From Synergistaceae bacterium (GTDB taxonomy: Bacteria; Synergistota; Synergistia; Synergistales; Aminobacteriaceae), in contig JAHDKT010000003.1 of the NCBI GenBank assembly GCA_018436725.1, forward strand, positions 1-64,000: a DNA stretch of 64,000 nucleotides. Reading direction: 5' to 3'. Below are positions 52,280 through 60,567 of the stretch, in pieces. The first letter of the stretch is position 1; each line of letters opens with the position of its first letter. A model generated the notes under the pieces. It was not told where the DNA came from, did no database searches, and saw only the letters and a list, made by a program, of their open reading frames with translations. Made by a program: the position numbers and the translations under genes.

Positions 52280-53029
52280 TCAGAACTTCGTCGGAGCGAT
52301 ATAATGAAATTTTTCATAGTGCAGAAGCCCGTCATACGGTTCCTGTTCCCGTTCCGTAAAAAAAAGCCGGACGAACTCTTCGTATGAAACTCGCTCCTCC
52401 TCACCGCAATGCTCCAAAAAGACCTTCCACATGTTATCGAGCGGCGTGGCATGCAGGCGTATCGCTTTTCGTTTGATCTCAAGATAGGGACTGATATCGA
52501 TCACACAATTTGTCGCCTGCGGTCCGCGTGCAAAATAATACTTCTCGCGCACGAAATGGGGCATGAGCCCCATATCCTTCGTCTCGGGAAGGTCAAGCTG
52601 CCTTCCCGCCATCCAACAGGCCTGTTCCACCGCTTTGCCGGTAATTTCGTGATCGGGATTTTCTTCGTAATGTCCGTAAGGATCGAATGATACGACAGCA
52701 TCAACCCGCAAAAAGCGGAAAATCATCATCAGCCTATGACGCATCTCCACGAGCTGTTCGTGGCACATATAATGGTTGTTGTAATTGAAATGGTATACTT
52801 TTTTGATGCCCAGCAGATTCGCCACGTCTTCTGTCTCTTTCTCTATGCGAAGGGCGGTTTCTCCGTACGAAAGACCGTAACTATCCATACAGTCGTCGGT
52901 CATTCGGACAAAATATCCCGTGCATCCTTCTTCGATGAGCTTCAACATCAGCCCGCAGGCGTTGAAAGTGAAATCGTCGGAATGAGGAAAAACAGCCGCA
53001 AATACCTTTCCGTTCCCCTGTCTATCCAT
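52280..53029 (-). CDS. PIG-L/LmbE family deacetylase
   Basis: 249 residues from the ATG at 53029 behind AGAGGGG. FPHSDDFTFNACG corresponds to the zinc motif HPDDE of this family; His and both Asp are kept and the Glu is Phe. NPDHEITGKAV provides the later histidine ligand. Members remove N-acetyl groups from sugar-like or other small molecules (MshB, GlcNAc-PI deacetylase). Lying between an amino-acid importer and a SelA-like enzyme, it probably frees the amino group of the imported compound before elimination. Cytoplasmic. Confidence 0.88.
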   Translation of the reverse strand: MDRQGNGKVFAAVFPHSDDFTFNACGLMLKLIEEGCTGYFVRMTDDCMDSYGLSYGETALRIEKETEDVANLLGIKKVYHFNYNNHYMCHEQLVEMRHRLMMIFRFLRVDAVVSFDPYGHYEENPDHEITGKAVEQACWMAGRQLDLPETKDMGLMPHFVREKYYFARGPQATNCVIDISPYLEIKRKAIRLHATPLDNMWKVFLEHCGEEERVSYEEFVRLFFTEREQEPYDGLLHYEKFHYIAPTKF

Positions 53030-53083
53030 CGTATCCCCTCTCTCGAAGAACACCGGCGCAACGGCGCGAACTCTTCGAACGTC

Positions 53084-53872
53084 TTATGCCGAAGATCCCG
53101 CAATGTCCGCATTGAACGTGGCGAGAAACTCACGCAGTCGCGGATGGTCTTTTTCGATAAAGATTTCTTTCGGCGTTCCCACACGCGCTATTTTTCCGTC
53201 ATCCATAAACACGGTTTTATCCGAAAGTTCATACGCGAAACGCATTTCGTGCGTTACAACAATCATCGTCGTGCCATCCCGCGCAAGTTCCTTGATGACG
53301 TTCAGCACCTCCCCCACAAGTTCGGGGTCGAGAGCGCTGGTCGCCTCGTCGAAAAGCATGATCAAAGGATTCATTGCGATTGCGCGTGCGATGGCAACCC
53401 TTTGCTGCTGCCCCCCTGAAAGCTGCGAAGGGTAGCTGTTGATTTTTTCCGCAAGTCCGACCCGTGTCAGCCACTTTTTAGCTTCCGCTTCGGCCGATTG
53501 CCTGTCCATTCCCTTCACCTTGACAAGACCAAGCGTGACATTTTTCATCACCGTCATATGCGGGAAAAGATTGAACTGCTGAAAAACCATACCGGTATGG
53601 ATGCGCTGATTCGCAATATGGGCTTCCGACAAACGGCGCCGGTGATACCCGCTTGTTGTATACCCCAATTCCTCGCCGTTGAGGTGTATGGTCCCCTCTT
53701 GAAACGTCTCGAGCAGGTTGATGCAGCGAAGCAACGTTGTTTTTCCCGACCCCGAAGAGCCTATTATCGTGACGACTTCCCCTTGATCGATGTCCAGGTT
53801 CACACCGGAAAAGACTTTATGCGGACCGAACCACTTCCCAAGCCCGCGGATCTGCAGTAAAGAATCGCTCAT
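53084..53872 (-). CDS. Polar amino acid ABC transporter ATPase (GlnQ/HisP type)
   Basis: 262 residues. Walker [20 protein letters not shown]-loop [14 protein letters not shown], signature [15 protein letters not shown], Walker [21 protein letters not shown] and H-loop VVTHEMRFA are all intact. It overlaps the preceding permease gene by four bases. Together with two permeases and a family 3 binding protein it forms an importer for polar amino acids or analogues. Confidence 0.95.
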   Translation of the reverse strand: MSDSLLQIRGLGKWFGPHKVFSGVNLDIDQGEVVTIIGSSGSGKTTLLRCINLLETFQEGTIHLNGEELGYTTSGYHRRRLSEAHIANQRIHTGMVFQQFNLFPHMTVMKNVTLGLVKVKGMDRQSAEAEAKKWLTRVGLAEKINSYPSQLSGGQQQRVAIARAIAMNPLIMLFDEATSALDPELVGEVLNVIKELARDGTTMIVVTHEMRFAYELSDKTVFMDDGKIARVGTPKEIFIEKDHPRLREFLATFNADIAGSSA

Positions 53873-54546
53873 GCGTTCAGCCCCCTGCTCATTTTCTTTT
53901 CTGCGAATCTGCCTATCTGTTCGACAGTGATGTTTATAAGAAAATACACGAATCCGGCGAATGCATAATACTGCAGCGCATCATTGTATCTGGCGATGAG
54001 CTGCTGCGTTGTAAGCATCAGTTCGGCCACTCCGATGAGAGAAAGAAGCGTCGAACCCTTTATAATCTCCGTCATGATATTGATCCACGGAGGGAGCATG
54101 CGGACAAATGCCTGAGGCAGAAGGATATAGAGCAGTATTTGCCGAAACTTCATCCCGATAGCTCTGCCCGCGTCTATCTGGCCCCTTGAGATCGTCTCCA
54201 GAGCCCCTCGTGTATTTTCTGCAACATGTGCTCCGGCATTCAGCGAGAGCGCAATGAAACCTGCCGTAAAGGGGGGCAAATTGACATTCCACGCCCGCAG
54301 CCAAAAATCAACGTAATAATAAACGGCAAAGACAATGAGCAAGGCAGGTATTCCGCGTATTATGTCGACATAAAGCCTAAATGGCAGCTTAACATATTTA
54401 TTGCCATATGTTAATATTATTCCAAATAAAATGCCGAATATAGTGCTTATGGCAATAGCCAACAGCGAAGCGGAGAGCGTGTTGGAAATACCGGCGAGAA
54501 TAGCATTTTGAGAACGGAGGATATTTTCAATAAACCCGGCGCCCAT
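53869..54546 (-). CDS. Amino acid ABC transporter permease, second copy
   Basis: 225 residues from the ATG at 54546, six bases behind GAGGTG; a GTG three codons upstream lies inside that site. Five membrane helices and the HisMQ motif [21 protein letters not shown] with [22 protein letters not shown] as the ATPase docking loop. Second of two permease genes in the operon, starting 15 bases after the first ends. Confidence 0.93.
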   Translation of the reverse strand: MGAGFIENILRSQNAILAGISNTLSASLLAIAISTIFGILFGIILTYGNKYVKLPFRLYVDIIRGIPALLIVFAVYYYVDFWLRAWNVNLPPFTAGFIALSLNAGAHVAENTRGALETISRGQIDAGRAIGMKFRQILLYILLPQAFVRMLPPWINIMTEIIKGSTLLSLIGVAELMLTTQQLIARYNDALQYYAFAGFVYFLINITVEQIGRFAEKKMSRGLNA

Positions 54547-54561
54547 GTGCTTCACCTCGTT

Positions 54562-55221
54562 TCATTGTATGCGAAATCTGCGCTCCACGCGGCGCAAAAA
54601 GAATGCGATAAGGTAACATGCCACAACATACATGGCCCCGACAATCAGCCATACTTCGATCACACGGAATGTAATCGTATTCACTTTGCGAGCCAGATAC
54701 GTCAACTCCGCCACGGCGATCGACGAGGCGAGGGAAGTATCCTTGAAAAGCGAGATAAAGTTGTTGGAGAGTGCAGGAAGGACGTTTTTGAACATGATCG
54801 GCATCTGGATGTATAATAAAATCTGAAATCTGCGAAGACCTATGGCCGCTCCCGCTTCGATGATTCCGACGGGAATGGCCAACAGTCCCGCGCGAAAGAC
54901 CTCTGTCAGATACGCTCCTGAGTAGAGGGACAGGGCAAAGATGAACGATGCGTGCTTGTTCAGCATTAATCCCCAGTCAGGCAAACCAAAATAGCAAAAA
55001 AAAGTAATAACAAGCAATGGTATATTCCGCAAAAGCATCACATACCCCGATGCAAACATCCTGAGAGGACGGTTCTTTGACACGGCGCAATAGGCGAGCG
55101 CTAAACCGATAATCATTCCAAAGAACAGAGAAGAGACGGCCAACCATATCCCGAGTCCCAATCCTGCGAAGAATTCAGGAAAATATGAAAATACTAAGCT
55201 AAAATTAAAAATATATGCCAT
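54562..55221 (-). CDS. Amino acid ABC transporter permease, first copy
   Basis: 219 residues with five membrane helices. YSGAYLTEVFRAGLLAIPVG and EAGAAIGLRRFQILLYIQMP form the conserved docking loop of the HisMQ family. AAGGAG precedes the ATG. A 240-base gap with a hairpin separates it from the binding-protein gene upstream; that gap shows no other gene. Confidence 0.93.
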   Translation of the reverse strand: MAYIFNFSLVFSYFPEFFAGLGLGIWLAVSSLFFGMIIGLALAYCAVSKNRPLRMFASGYVMLLRNIPLLVITFFCYFGLPDWGLMLNKHASFIFALSLYSGAYLTEVFRAGLLAIPVGIIEAGAAIGLRRFQILLYIQMPIMFKNVLPALSNNFISLFKDTSLASSIAVAELTYLARKVNTITFRVIEVWLIVGAMYVVACYLIAFFLRRVERRFRIQ

Positions 55222-55415
55222 TTGTTCGCTCCTTAGAAAGGGAGTCGCCAGAACTTCCCAAGGGATAATCTGGCTTTCCGTTCTTGTTGACAGTCACAAC
55301 CGGCATATCTTGACGATTTCTTCTTTCCAGCTTATCTCCTGCATTCGGAGTCTTCTTTCCGGAGCCAGAAATTCCTTGCTACGAGCGAAGAACTACAGGC
55401 TCCGGCATAAACGAT

Positions 55416-55448
55416 CCGTCCTCCGCTTCTAAGAAAAACGGAGGACGG
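55416..55448 (-). terminator. Hairpin between amino-acid-binding-protein and permease genes
   Basis: CCGTCCTCCG and CGGAGGACGG form a perfect 10-bp stem with a 13-base loop, 14 bases after the stop of the binding-protein gene. The tail on the minus strand (ATCGTTTATG) is only weakly U-rich. Confidence 0.6.
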
Positions 55449-55461
55449 CGCCAAAAAAATC

Positions 55462-56310
55462 TTACCTAGCTCGGTAAATAGAAGGCATTCCGATCAGCGG
55501 AGGCTCTAACTCCTCACCAAACCACTTTTTATACGCTTCAAAGTAGCGAGGGTATGTGGTTCCGGTCATTGCGTCAAGCAACACCTGATTGACGTAATTA
55601 ATCCACACTTGATCATTGGGGTTCATCGCGGCGCCGTAGTTCTGCGGATTGAAGCCGAATCCGGAATCTGTATACTTCTCAGGTTGTTTGGAGGCAAGCC
55701 ACTTGATCGAAGAAAGGTCGACAGCACCGGCGTCCGCGCGTCCGGAATCGACGGCCTGATAGACAAGCCCCTGACTTTCGTATTGATCGTCTTTCGCGCC
55801 TTTTACCATGCGCTGGACGTTAGTTGCCGCATCGGCATTCTGAAGAATCGCGATAGTGACGGTTTTCCCTGCTGCCACCGCCTCGACGAGTTCTTTATGC
55901 GATTTGTACTTTCCGCCGGTCTTGAGGATCAGCCCTATGCCTTCTGTATAGTATGGAATTGAAAACGCAACCTGTTGTGCACGGGTAGGATTGATGGTCA
56001 TAAATTGAAACGTGATGTCGACCTTGTTGGCAAGTGTATTCGGGATACGCTGATCACTTGCCTGCTCCACGAATTTCACTTTCTTGGGATCGTTGAAAAG
56101 CCCCATTGCCAGGATACGCCCCATTTCGATGTCAAAACCCTCATATTCACCGTCGGCATTGATAGAATGCCAAGGAACGTTGGTCGAGCCTGTGCCTACA
56201 ATCAAATGCCCCCGCTCGAGCACCTCTTGAAGTTTACTTTTTCCGGACGCTGCTGCAGTTCCCGTTATCACAAAGCACAGCAGCAAAGCTACCGCCAGCA
56301 TCTTCTTCAT
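55462..56310 (-). CDS. Amino acid ABC transporter binding protein (family 3)
   Basis: 282 residues from the ATG at 56310 behind AAGGAGGAA. Signal peptide at about 1-21 (KKMLAVALLLCFVITGTAAA). The mature protein has ERGHLIVGTGSTNVPW, NADGEYEGFDIEMGRILA and DITFQFMTINPTRAQQVAFS, the SBP family 3 pattern. The conserved Arg of TRAQQ usually binds the alpha-carboxylate of the ligand. It heads an operon of about 5 kb: binding protein, two permeases, ATPase, PIG-L deacetylase, SelA-like enzyme. Confidence 0.93.
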   Translation of the reverse strand: MKKMLAVALLLCFVITGTAAASGKSKLQEVLERGHLIVGTGSTNVPWHSINADGEYEGFDIEMGRILAMGLFNDPKKVKFVEQASDQRIPNTLANKVDITFQFMTINPTRAQQVAFSIPYYTEGIGLILKTGGKYKSHKELVEAVAAGKTVTIAILQNADAATNVQRMVKGAKDDQYESQGLVYQAVDSGRADAGAVDLSSIKWLASKQPEKYTDSGFGFNPQNYGAAMNPNDQVWINYVNQVLLDAMTGTTYPRYFEAYKKWFGEELEPPLIGMPSIYRAR

Positions 56311-56663
56311 TCTCAAATTCCTCCTTATTAAAAAGTTTTTTCCGATTACGCAACTGCAAATCTTCCAAACTCAAAGAGTGTAATTTGAATATTCATTTTA
56401 TGACCAGCAGGTATCACGGACAGCTTCAAAGAGTCATTCCGACGCAACGCGAACTTCCGAATTAAAAAAAATCATCTAAACATGAATCCCCCCTTCCTTT
56501 CGATACCTGATTGCGGCGCTTAGAGCTGATACGAACCTTTGATTTTCTATTCCGCGGCGATGGACTAGGTTTCAAAATTCTCGTCTTTCCCGCCCGATTT
56601 CAGAGAAGGTGTATCATAACTGATTGCATGTCTTCCATGAGTCTTCGGATCCGTTACCCAACT
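56311..56663 (-). other. AT-rich intergenic stretch before the amino-acid importer operon
   Basis: 353 bases without a recognisable gene between the importer operon and the end of the YheO-type regulator gene. It is AT-rich and must contain the operon promoter. I could not single out a -35/-10 pair with good spacing. A poly-A run lies at 56465-56472. Confidence 0.5.
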
Positions 56664-57317
56664 TTATTTTGAGGATTGACTTTCTGAATGAACCTCGTCA
56701 AGATAGGAGTACAGGGTGAATTTCGAGATGTCGAGGAACTGGCAGATCCTGTTCCCCGCCTTCGTGATCAGGAAGGCGCCCTTCTGGTCGAGAAAGCGGA
56801 CGACCTTGACCTTCTCCTCCCTGCTCATGTAGGAGACGGGTTTGCCGACTTCCTCCCGCGCCTTCCGGAGCAGAGCGTCGAGGAGCTGGTTTACGTCGTT
56901 GACGAAAAACTCCTCCTCCTTCTCCCCCTCGCCGTTGGAGATCAGGGAGCGGATGGTCTTGTCGGCCACCATCAGATTGGAGACGTCGAAGTTGACGCAA
57001 AGGCATCCGACCACCTTGCCGTCGTCGTTGCGGATGTAGATCGAAGACGAGCGGAGCACTCTCCCGTCGCGGGTATTGGTGAAATAACCGTACTTGTCGC
57101 CGTCGACCACCGTTCCGCGCAGCACTTCGAGTCCGAGATTGCTCCCGCAGTCGCCCACACGCCTGTCGGTCACGTGGCCGTTCTCGATCATCACCACGGT
57201 GCTCTCGTACCCTTCGGTGAGGTCGTGAAGCACCACTTCGCAGTTGGTCCCGAAGATGGCGGTAAGTCCCTTCATCAGGGATTGAAACATCCTGAACTCA
57301 TCCTGTACTCGATTCAC
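56664..57317 (-). CDS. YheO/DauR-type transcriptional regulator (PAS_6 and HTH_22)
   Basis: 217 residues from a GTG at 57317 with GGAGGAAG upstream. The N-terminal part (about 10-120) is a PAS-like YheO domain: IFGTNCEVVLHDLTE, then SSIYIRNDDGKVVGCLCVNFD. The C-terminal part (about 165-210) is the HTH_22 domain: SREEKVKVVRFLDQKGAFLITKAGNRICQFLDISKFTLYSYL contains a helix-turn-helix. DauR of Pseudomonas, which controls D-arginine use, is of this family. It stands upstream of the amino-acid importer on the same strand and diverges from the aldolase gene, so it may control either. Confidence 0.9.
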   Translation of the reverse strand: MNRVQDEFRMFQSLMKGLTAIFGTNCEVVLHDLTEGYESTVVMIENGHVTDRRVGDCGSNLGLEVLRGTVVDGDKYGYFTNTRDGRVLRSSSIYIRNDDGKVVGCLCVNFDVSNLMVADKTIRSLISNGEGEKEEEFFVNDVNQLLDALLRKAREEVGKPVSYMSREEKVKVVRFLDQKGAFLITKAGNRICQFLDISKFTLYSYLDEVHSESQSSK

Positions 57318-57361
57318 TGCGCTTCCTCCAAAAAAATATTTAGGTTGTCTGATTTTATGTT

Positions 57362-57390
57362 ATTATACTGTCTGAAAAATGCGGCGTCAA
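57362..57390 (-). promoter_or_regulatory. Promoter of the YheO-type regulator gene
   Basis: On the minus strand TTGACG (57390-57385), 17 bases, and TATAAT (57367-57362). It sits in the 100-base divergent region. Direct repeats GTCTGA at 57347 and 57370 flank the -10 box and are a candidate regulator site for both directions. Confidence 0.65.
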
Positions 57391-57417
57391 GCACGTGCTA
57401 CTCAAGGAGGGGTCTTT

Positions 57418-58077
57418 ATGAACATTCGAAAATACGAAGTGCTGCGGCGGATATCCGACCTCGGCGTGGTGGGGATCATCCGAACCCCGAACATCGAGAA
57501 CGGGGTGGCGTCCGCGGAGGCGGTCTTCGAGGGGGGAATCGACGTGCTCGAGGTCTCCACGACCTTCCCGGGCGCGCTCGATATCATGAAGGAGATCATC
57601 GAGCGAGGCCGCTGCAAGGGGTTGATTCTCGGCGCGGGAACCGTGGCCGACGCTGTCACCGCAAGGCTCTGCATCGACGCGGGCGCGGAGTTCATCGTCT
57701 CGCACTGCTTCAGCCCGGAGGTGGCGGCGATGTGCAACCGCTCCGGCATCGCCTATATGCCCGGCGTGGGAACGGTCACCGAGATCGTCCGCGCGATGGA
57801 GCACGGGGTCGACGTCGTGAAGGCGTTCCCCGGCGAGGTGCTGGGACCGAAGTTCATCCAGGCGGTCCGCGGACCGCTGCCCGGCGCGCAGATCATGCCC
57901 ATCGGCGGCGTCGCTCCGAGCAACCTCGACGACTGGTTCCAGGCGGGGGCATTCGCCGTGGGGCTGGGGAGCGCGCTCGTCAAACCGGCGGGAATCGAAG
58001 GAGACTTCCACGCCATCAGCGAGATCGCCGAACGGATCGTCACCCAGATCGCGCAAATTCGCGCCCACATGAAGTAG
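57418..58077 (+). CDS. KDPG/KDPGal-type aldolase
   Basis: 219 residues from the ATG at 57418 behind AAGGAGGGG. TIM-barrel of the Eda family: GVVGIIRTPNIENG, a Glu in LEVSTTFPGA, GAGTVADA, FIVSHCFSPEVA and the Schiff-base lysine in DVVKAFPGE. MPIGGVAPSNLDDWF closes the phosphate site. It cleaves 2-keto-3-deoxy-6-phosphogluconate or -galactonate to pyruvate and glyceraldehyde-3-phosphate. With galactonate dehydratase two bases downstream it most likely acts on 2-keto-3-deoxy-6-phosphogalactonate (DgoA role). The kinase between the two steps is not in the window. Confidence 0.9.
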   Translation: MNIRKYEVLRRISDLGVVGIIRTPNIENGVASAEAVFEGGIDVLEVSTTFPGALDIMKEIIERGRCKGLILGAGTVADAVTARLCIDAGAEFIVSHCFSPEVAAMCNRSGIAYMPGVGTVTEIVRAMEHGVDVVKAFPGEVLGPKFIQAVRGPLPGAQIMPIGGVAPSNLDDWFQAGAFAVGLGSALVKPAGIEGDFHAISEIAERIVTQIAQIRAHMK

Positions 58078-58079
58078 CC

Positions 58080-59231
58080 ATGGCAAGAATCGAACGGCTG
58101 GAGCTGTTCAAGGTCCCGCCCCGCTGGCTCTTTCTGAAGGTCGTGACCGACGAAGGCGTCGAAGGGTGGGGGGAGCCCGTCGTCGAGGGACGGGCCGATA
58201 CCGTAGCCGCGGCCGTCCGCGAGATGAGCGAATACGTGATCGGCGCGGACCCGACGAAGATCGAAGATATGTGGCAGGTGCTCTACCGGGGAGGTTTTTA
58301 CCGGGGCGGACCTGTCCTGATGAGCGCGATCTCCGGCATCGAGCAGGCGATGTGGGACATCACCGGGAAGATGTTCGGTCTCCCCGTCCACAGGATGCTC
58401 GGCGGCGCGGTGCGGGAAAAGATGCGCGTCTACTCGTGGATAGGGGGCGACCGTCCGTCCGAAGTGGTCGAGGCGGCCCGCGGGAAGATGGACGCGGGAA
58501 TGAACGCCGTGAAAATGAACGGTACTGCGGAGATGGCGTGGATCGATAACTTCTCGAAGATCGAGGAGGTGCTCTCGCGCGTGCAGGCGCTCCGGGACGC
58601 CTTCGGCCACTCGCTCGACATCGCCGTCGACTTTCACGGCAGGGTGCGCACGCCTATGGCTCGGGTACTGATGAAAGAGCTGGAGCCGTACCATCTCATG
58701 TTCATCGAGGAACCTGTCCTCGTGGAAAACCGGGAGGCGTTCATCGAGCTTCGCCGCCACACCTCGACGCCTATCGCCACGGGAGAGCGCAATTTCGGGC
58801 GATGGGACTTCAAGGAACTGATCACGTGCGGCGCCGTGGATATTCTCCAACCCGACCTCAGCCACGCCGGAGGAATTTGGGAGGTGCGGAAGATCGCGGC
58901 CATGGCGGAGGCCTACGACATCGCCGTGGCGCCGCACTGTCCGCTCGGCCCGATAGCACTCGCGGCCTGCCTTCAACTCGACTTCTGCGCTCCGAACGCC
59001 TTCATCCAGGAACAGAGCCTCGGCATCCACTACAACCAGGAGACAGATCTGCTGGACTACCTGAAGGATCCGTCGGTCTTCCACTACAAGGACGGCTTCG
59101 TCGCACTCCCGGAAGGACCGGGGCTGGGCGTCGAGGTCCGCGAGGAGACCGTCCGCGAGAAAGCGCGCATCGGTCACGACTGGCGGAATCCGATCTGGAG
59201 AAACGCCGACGGCAGCGTGACCGAGTGGTGA
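58080..59231 (+). CDS. dgoD: D-galactonate dehydratase
   Basis: 383 residues, enolase superfamily. YSWIGGDRPSEVVEAA, the metal ligands Asp of IAVDFHGR, Glu of FIEEPVL and Glu of ATGERNF, and the catalytic His of APHCPLGPIALAACLQ are present, as is the C-terminal DWRNPIWRN. These match galactonate dehydratase closely. It removes water from D-galactonate to give 2-keto-3-deoxygalactonate. The ATG lies two bases after the aldolase stop. No transporter for galactonate is directly attached; the two TRAP systems or another locus may supply it. Confidence 0.92.
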   Translation: MARIERLELFKVPPRWLFLKVVTDEGVEGWGEPVVEGRADTVAAAVREMSEYVIGADPTKIEDMWQVLYRGGFYRGGPVLMSAISGIEQAMWDITGKMFGLPVHRMLGGAVREKMRVYSWIGGDRPSEVVEAARGKMDAGMNAVKMNGTAEMAWIDNFSKIEEVLSRVQALRDAFGHSLDIAVDFHGRVRTPMARVLMKELEPYHLMFIEEPVLVENREAFIELRRHTSTPIATGERNFGRWDFKELITCGAVDILQPDLSHAGGIWEVRKIAAMAEAYDIAVAPHCPLGPIALAACLQLDFCAPNAFIQEQSLGIHYNQETDLLDYLKDPSVFHYKDGFVALPEGPGLGVEVREETVREKARIGHDWRNPIWRNADGSVTEW

Positions 59232-59328
59232 GCGAGAAACGCTATCGAAAACGGCAGGCCTGTGCAGACAGGTGTATGTACAGTATTTCGAATACCTCCG
59301 ATGAACATGTTCGCCTTCGGAGCATGAA

Positions 59329-59370
59329 AACGCCGGGATAGGGGAGCGCCGCCCGTCCCGGCGTTTCTTG
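59329..59370 (+). terminator. Terminator after dgoD
   Basis: AACGCCGGGA and TCCCGGCGTT form a 10-bp perfect stem around a 17-base loop, followed by TCTTGTT. The neighbouring minus-strand gene ends at 59391. A smaller stem lies at 59312-59325. Confidence 0.8.
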
Positions 59371-59390
59371 TTCATAGACCGAAGTCCGCC

Positions 59391-60563
59391 CTATGACCTG
59401 AAAGGAAGGACCTTTTCCCTATACTCCGCGATCGCTTTTTCTCGAAGTTCCGAATCGGAAAAAACATCCCACGCCGTCATCGCGAGCGCTTTCGCACCGA
59501 TCAGAACTGCCTCGTCTCCTCGGGGAGAGACGGCCGCTTCTCGGAAACGATCCGAATGGCTCGTCGTGGAATCGTCCGCGATGGCGATATATTCGTGGAT
59601 CGTAGGAAGTTCAAGCGAGACGTTCCCTATGTCCGAAGATCCGAGAGGAATCCGAGCATCGGCGAACACCGCGGTTTCTCCCAGTTGTACCATATTGTCC
59701 CGGAAGCGTTCGCCCAAAACGATATTAGGGTGACGCTCCGCGTAGACAACGTCGTACTTCATAGTATATTCGGCTCCCGTGAGCATCGCGGCGGATCGTG
59801 CGGCGCGCTCCATGTCTTCCAGAATCAGAAGCAACCCCTGCTTCGTCGGGCTTCTTGGAACGAAACTGGCGGACGTATAGTCGGGGACGACGTTCGGAGC
59901 CTTGCCTCCGTTCGTGATGATGCCGGTGAGGACATGCCCTTTGTCCCACGTCTGGCGCAATCCGTTGAGGGAGTTGAAATACTCGATCATGGAGGTCAGC
60001 GCATTGATCCCCTTCCGAGGTTCAACCGCGTGAGATGCTCTTCCGAAAAACTCGACGTCGACGTGCGTCGCCGCGATACCGCCTCTTCCGTACAGATTCT
60101 CCGTTCCGGGGTGGATCATCATCGCGAAATCGACGTTGCGAAACGCGCCGCGTTCGACAAGAAGAACCTTTCCGCCTCCGGATTCTTCCGCAGGGCTTCC
60201 TATGACCAAAATTTCGCCCGGCAGCTCCGCGACCGCCTTCGAGAGGGCGATGGCGGCTCCCGCCGCAACGGAGGCGATGATGTTGTGTCCGCAGGCGTGC
60301 CCTATGTCCCGCAAAGCGTCGTACTCCGCGATGAAGGCGACGACGGGCCCCTCTTTCTTCCTCGGGAAAGACGCCCTGTAGGCCGTGGGAAGATCGCAGA
60401 GCGGCGTCTCCACTTTAAAACCATGTTTTTCGAGGAGTTCCTTCTGGAAAGCGACGGCTTTATGCTCTTCGAAAGCCGTTTCCGGATCGGCATGAATGCT
60501 ATGGCTCAATCCGAGCAGTTCGGAACGCAGTTCCTCGACGATTTTTCGTATTTGCGAATGCAT
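59391..60563 (-). CDS. M20 family amidohydrolase (AbgB/ACY1L2-like)
   Basis: 390 residues from the ATG at 60563, four bases after the nitrilase stop. IHADPETAFEEHKA, AEYDALRDIGHACGHN with metal-binding residues, GSPAEESGGGK with the catalytic Glu and IHPGTENLYG are typical of the M20D-like amidohydrolases such as the p-aminobenzoyl-glutamate hydrolase subunits. It removes an acyl or aminoacyl group from its substrate. Last gene of a minus-strand operon with a TRAP transporter and a nitrilase-family enzyme. Substrate inferred only as an amide or peptide-like carboxylate. Confidence 0.88.
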   Translation of the reverse strand: MHSQIRKIVEELRSELLGLSHSIHADPETAFEEHKAVAFQKELLEKHGFKVETPLCDLPTAYRASFPRKKEGPVVAFIAEYDALRDIGHACGHNIIASVAAGAAIALSKAVAELPGEILVIGSPAEESGGGKVLLVERGAFRNVDFAMMIHPGTENLYGRGGIAATHVDVEFFGRASHAVEPRKGINALTSMIEYFNSLNGLRQTWDKGHVLTGIITNGGKAPNVVPDYTSASFVPRSPTKQGLLLILEDMERAARSAAMLTGAEYTMKYDVVYAERHPNIVLGERFRDNMVQLGETAVFADARIPLGSSDIGNVSLELPTIHEYIAIADDSTTSHSDRFREAAVSPRGDEAVLIGAKALAMTAWDVFSDSELREKAIAEYREKVLPFRS

Positions 60564-60567
60564 CTTC

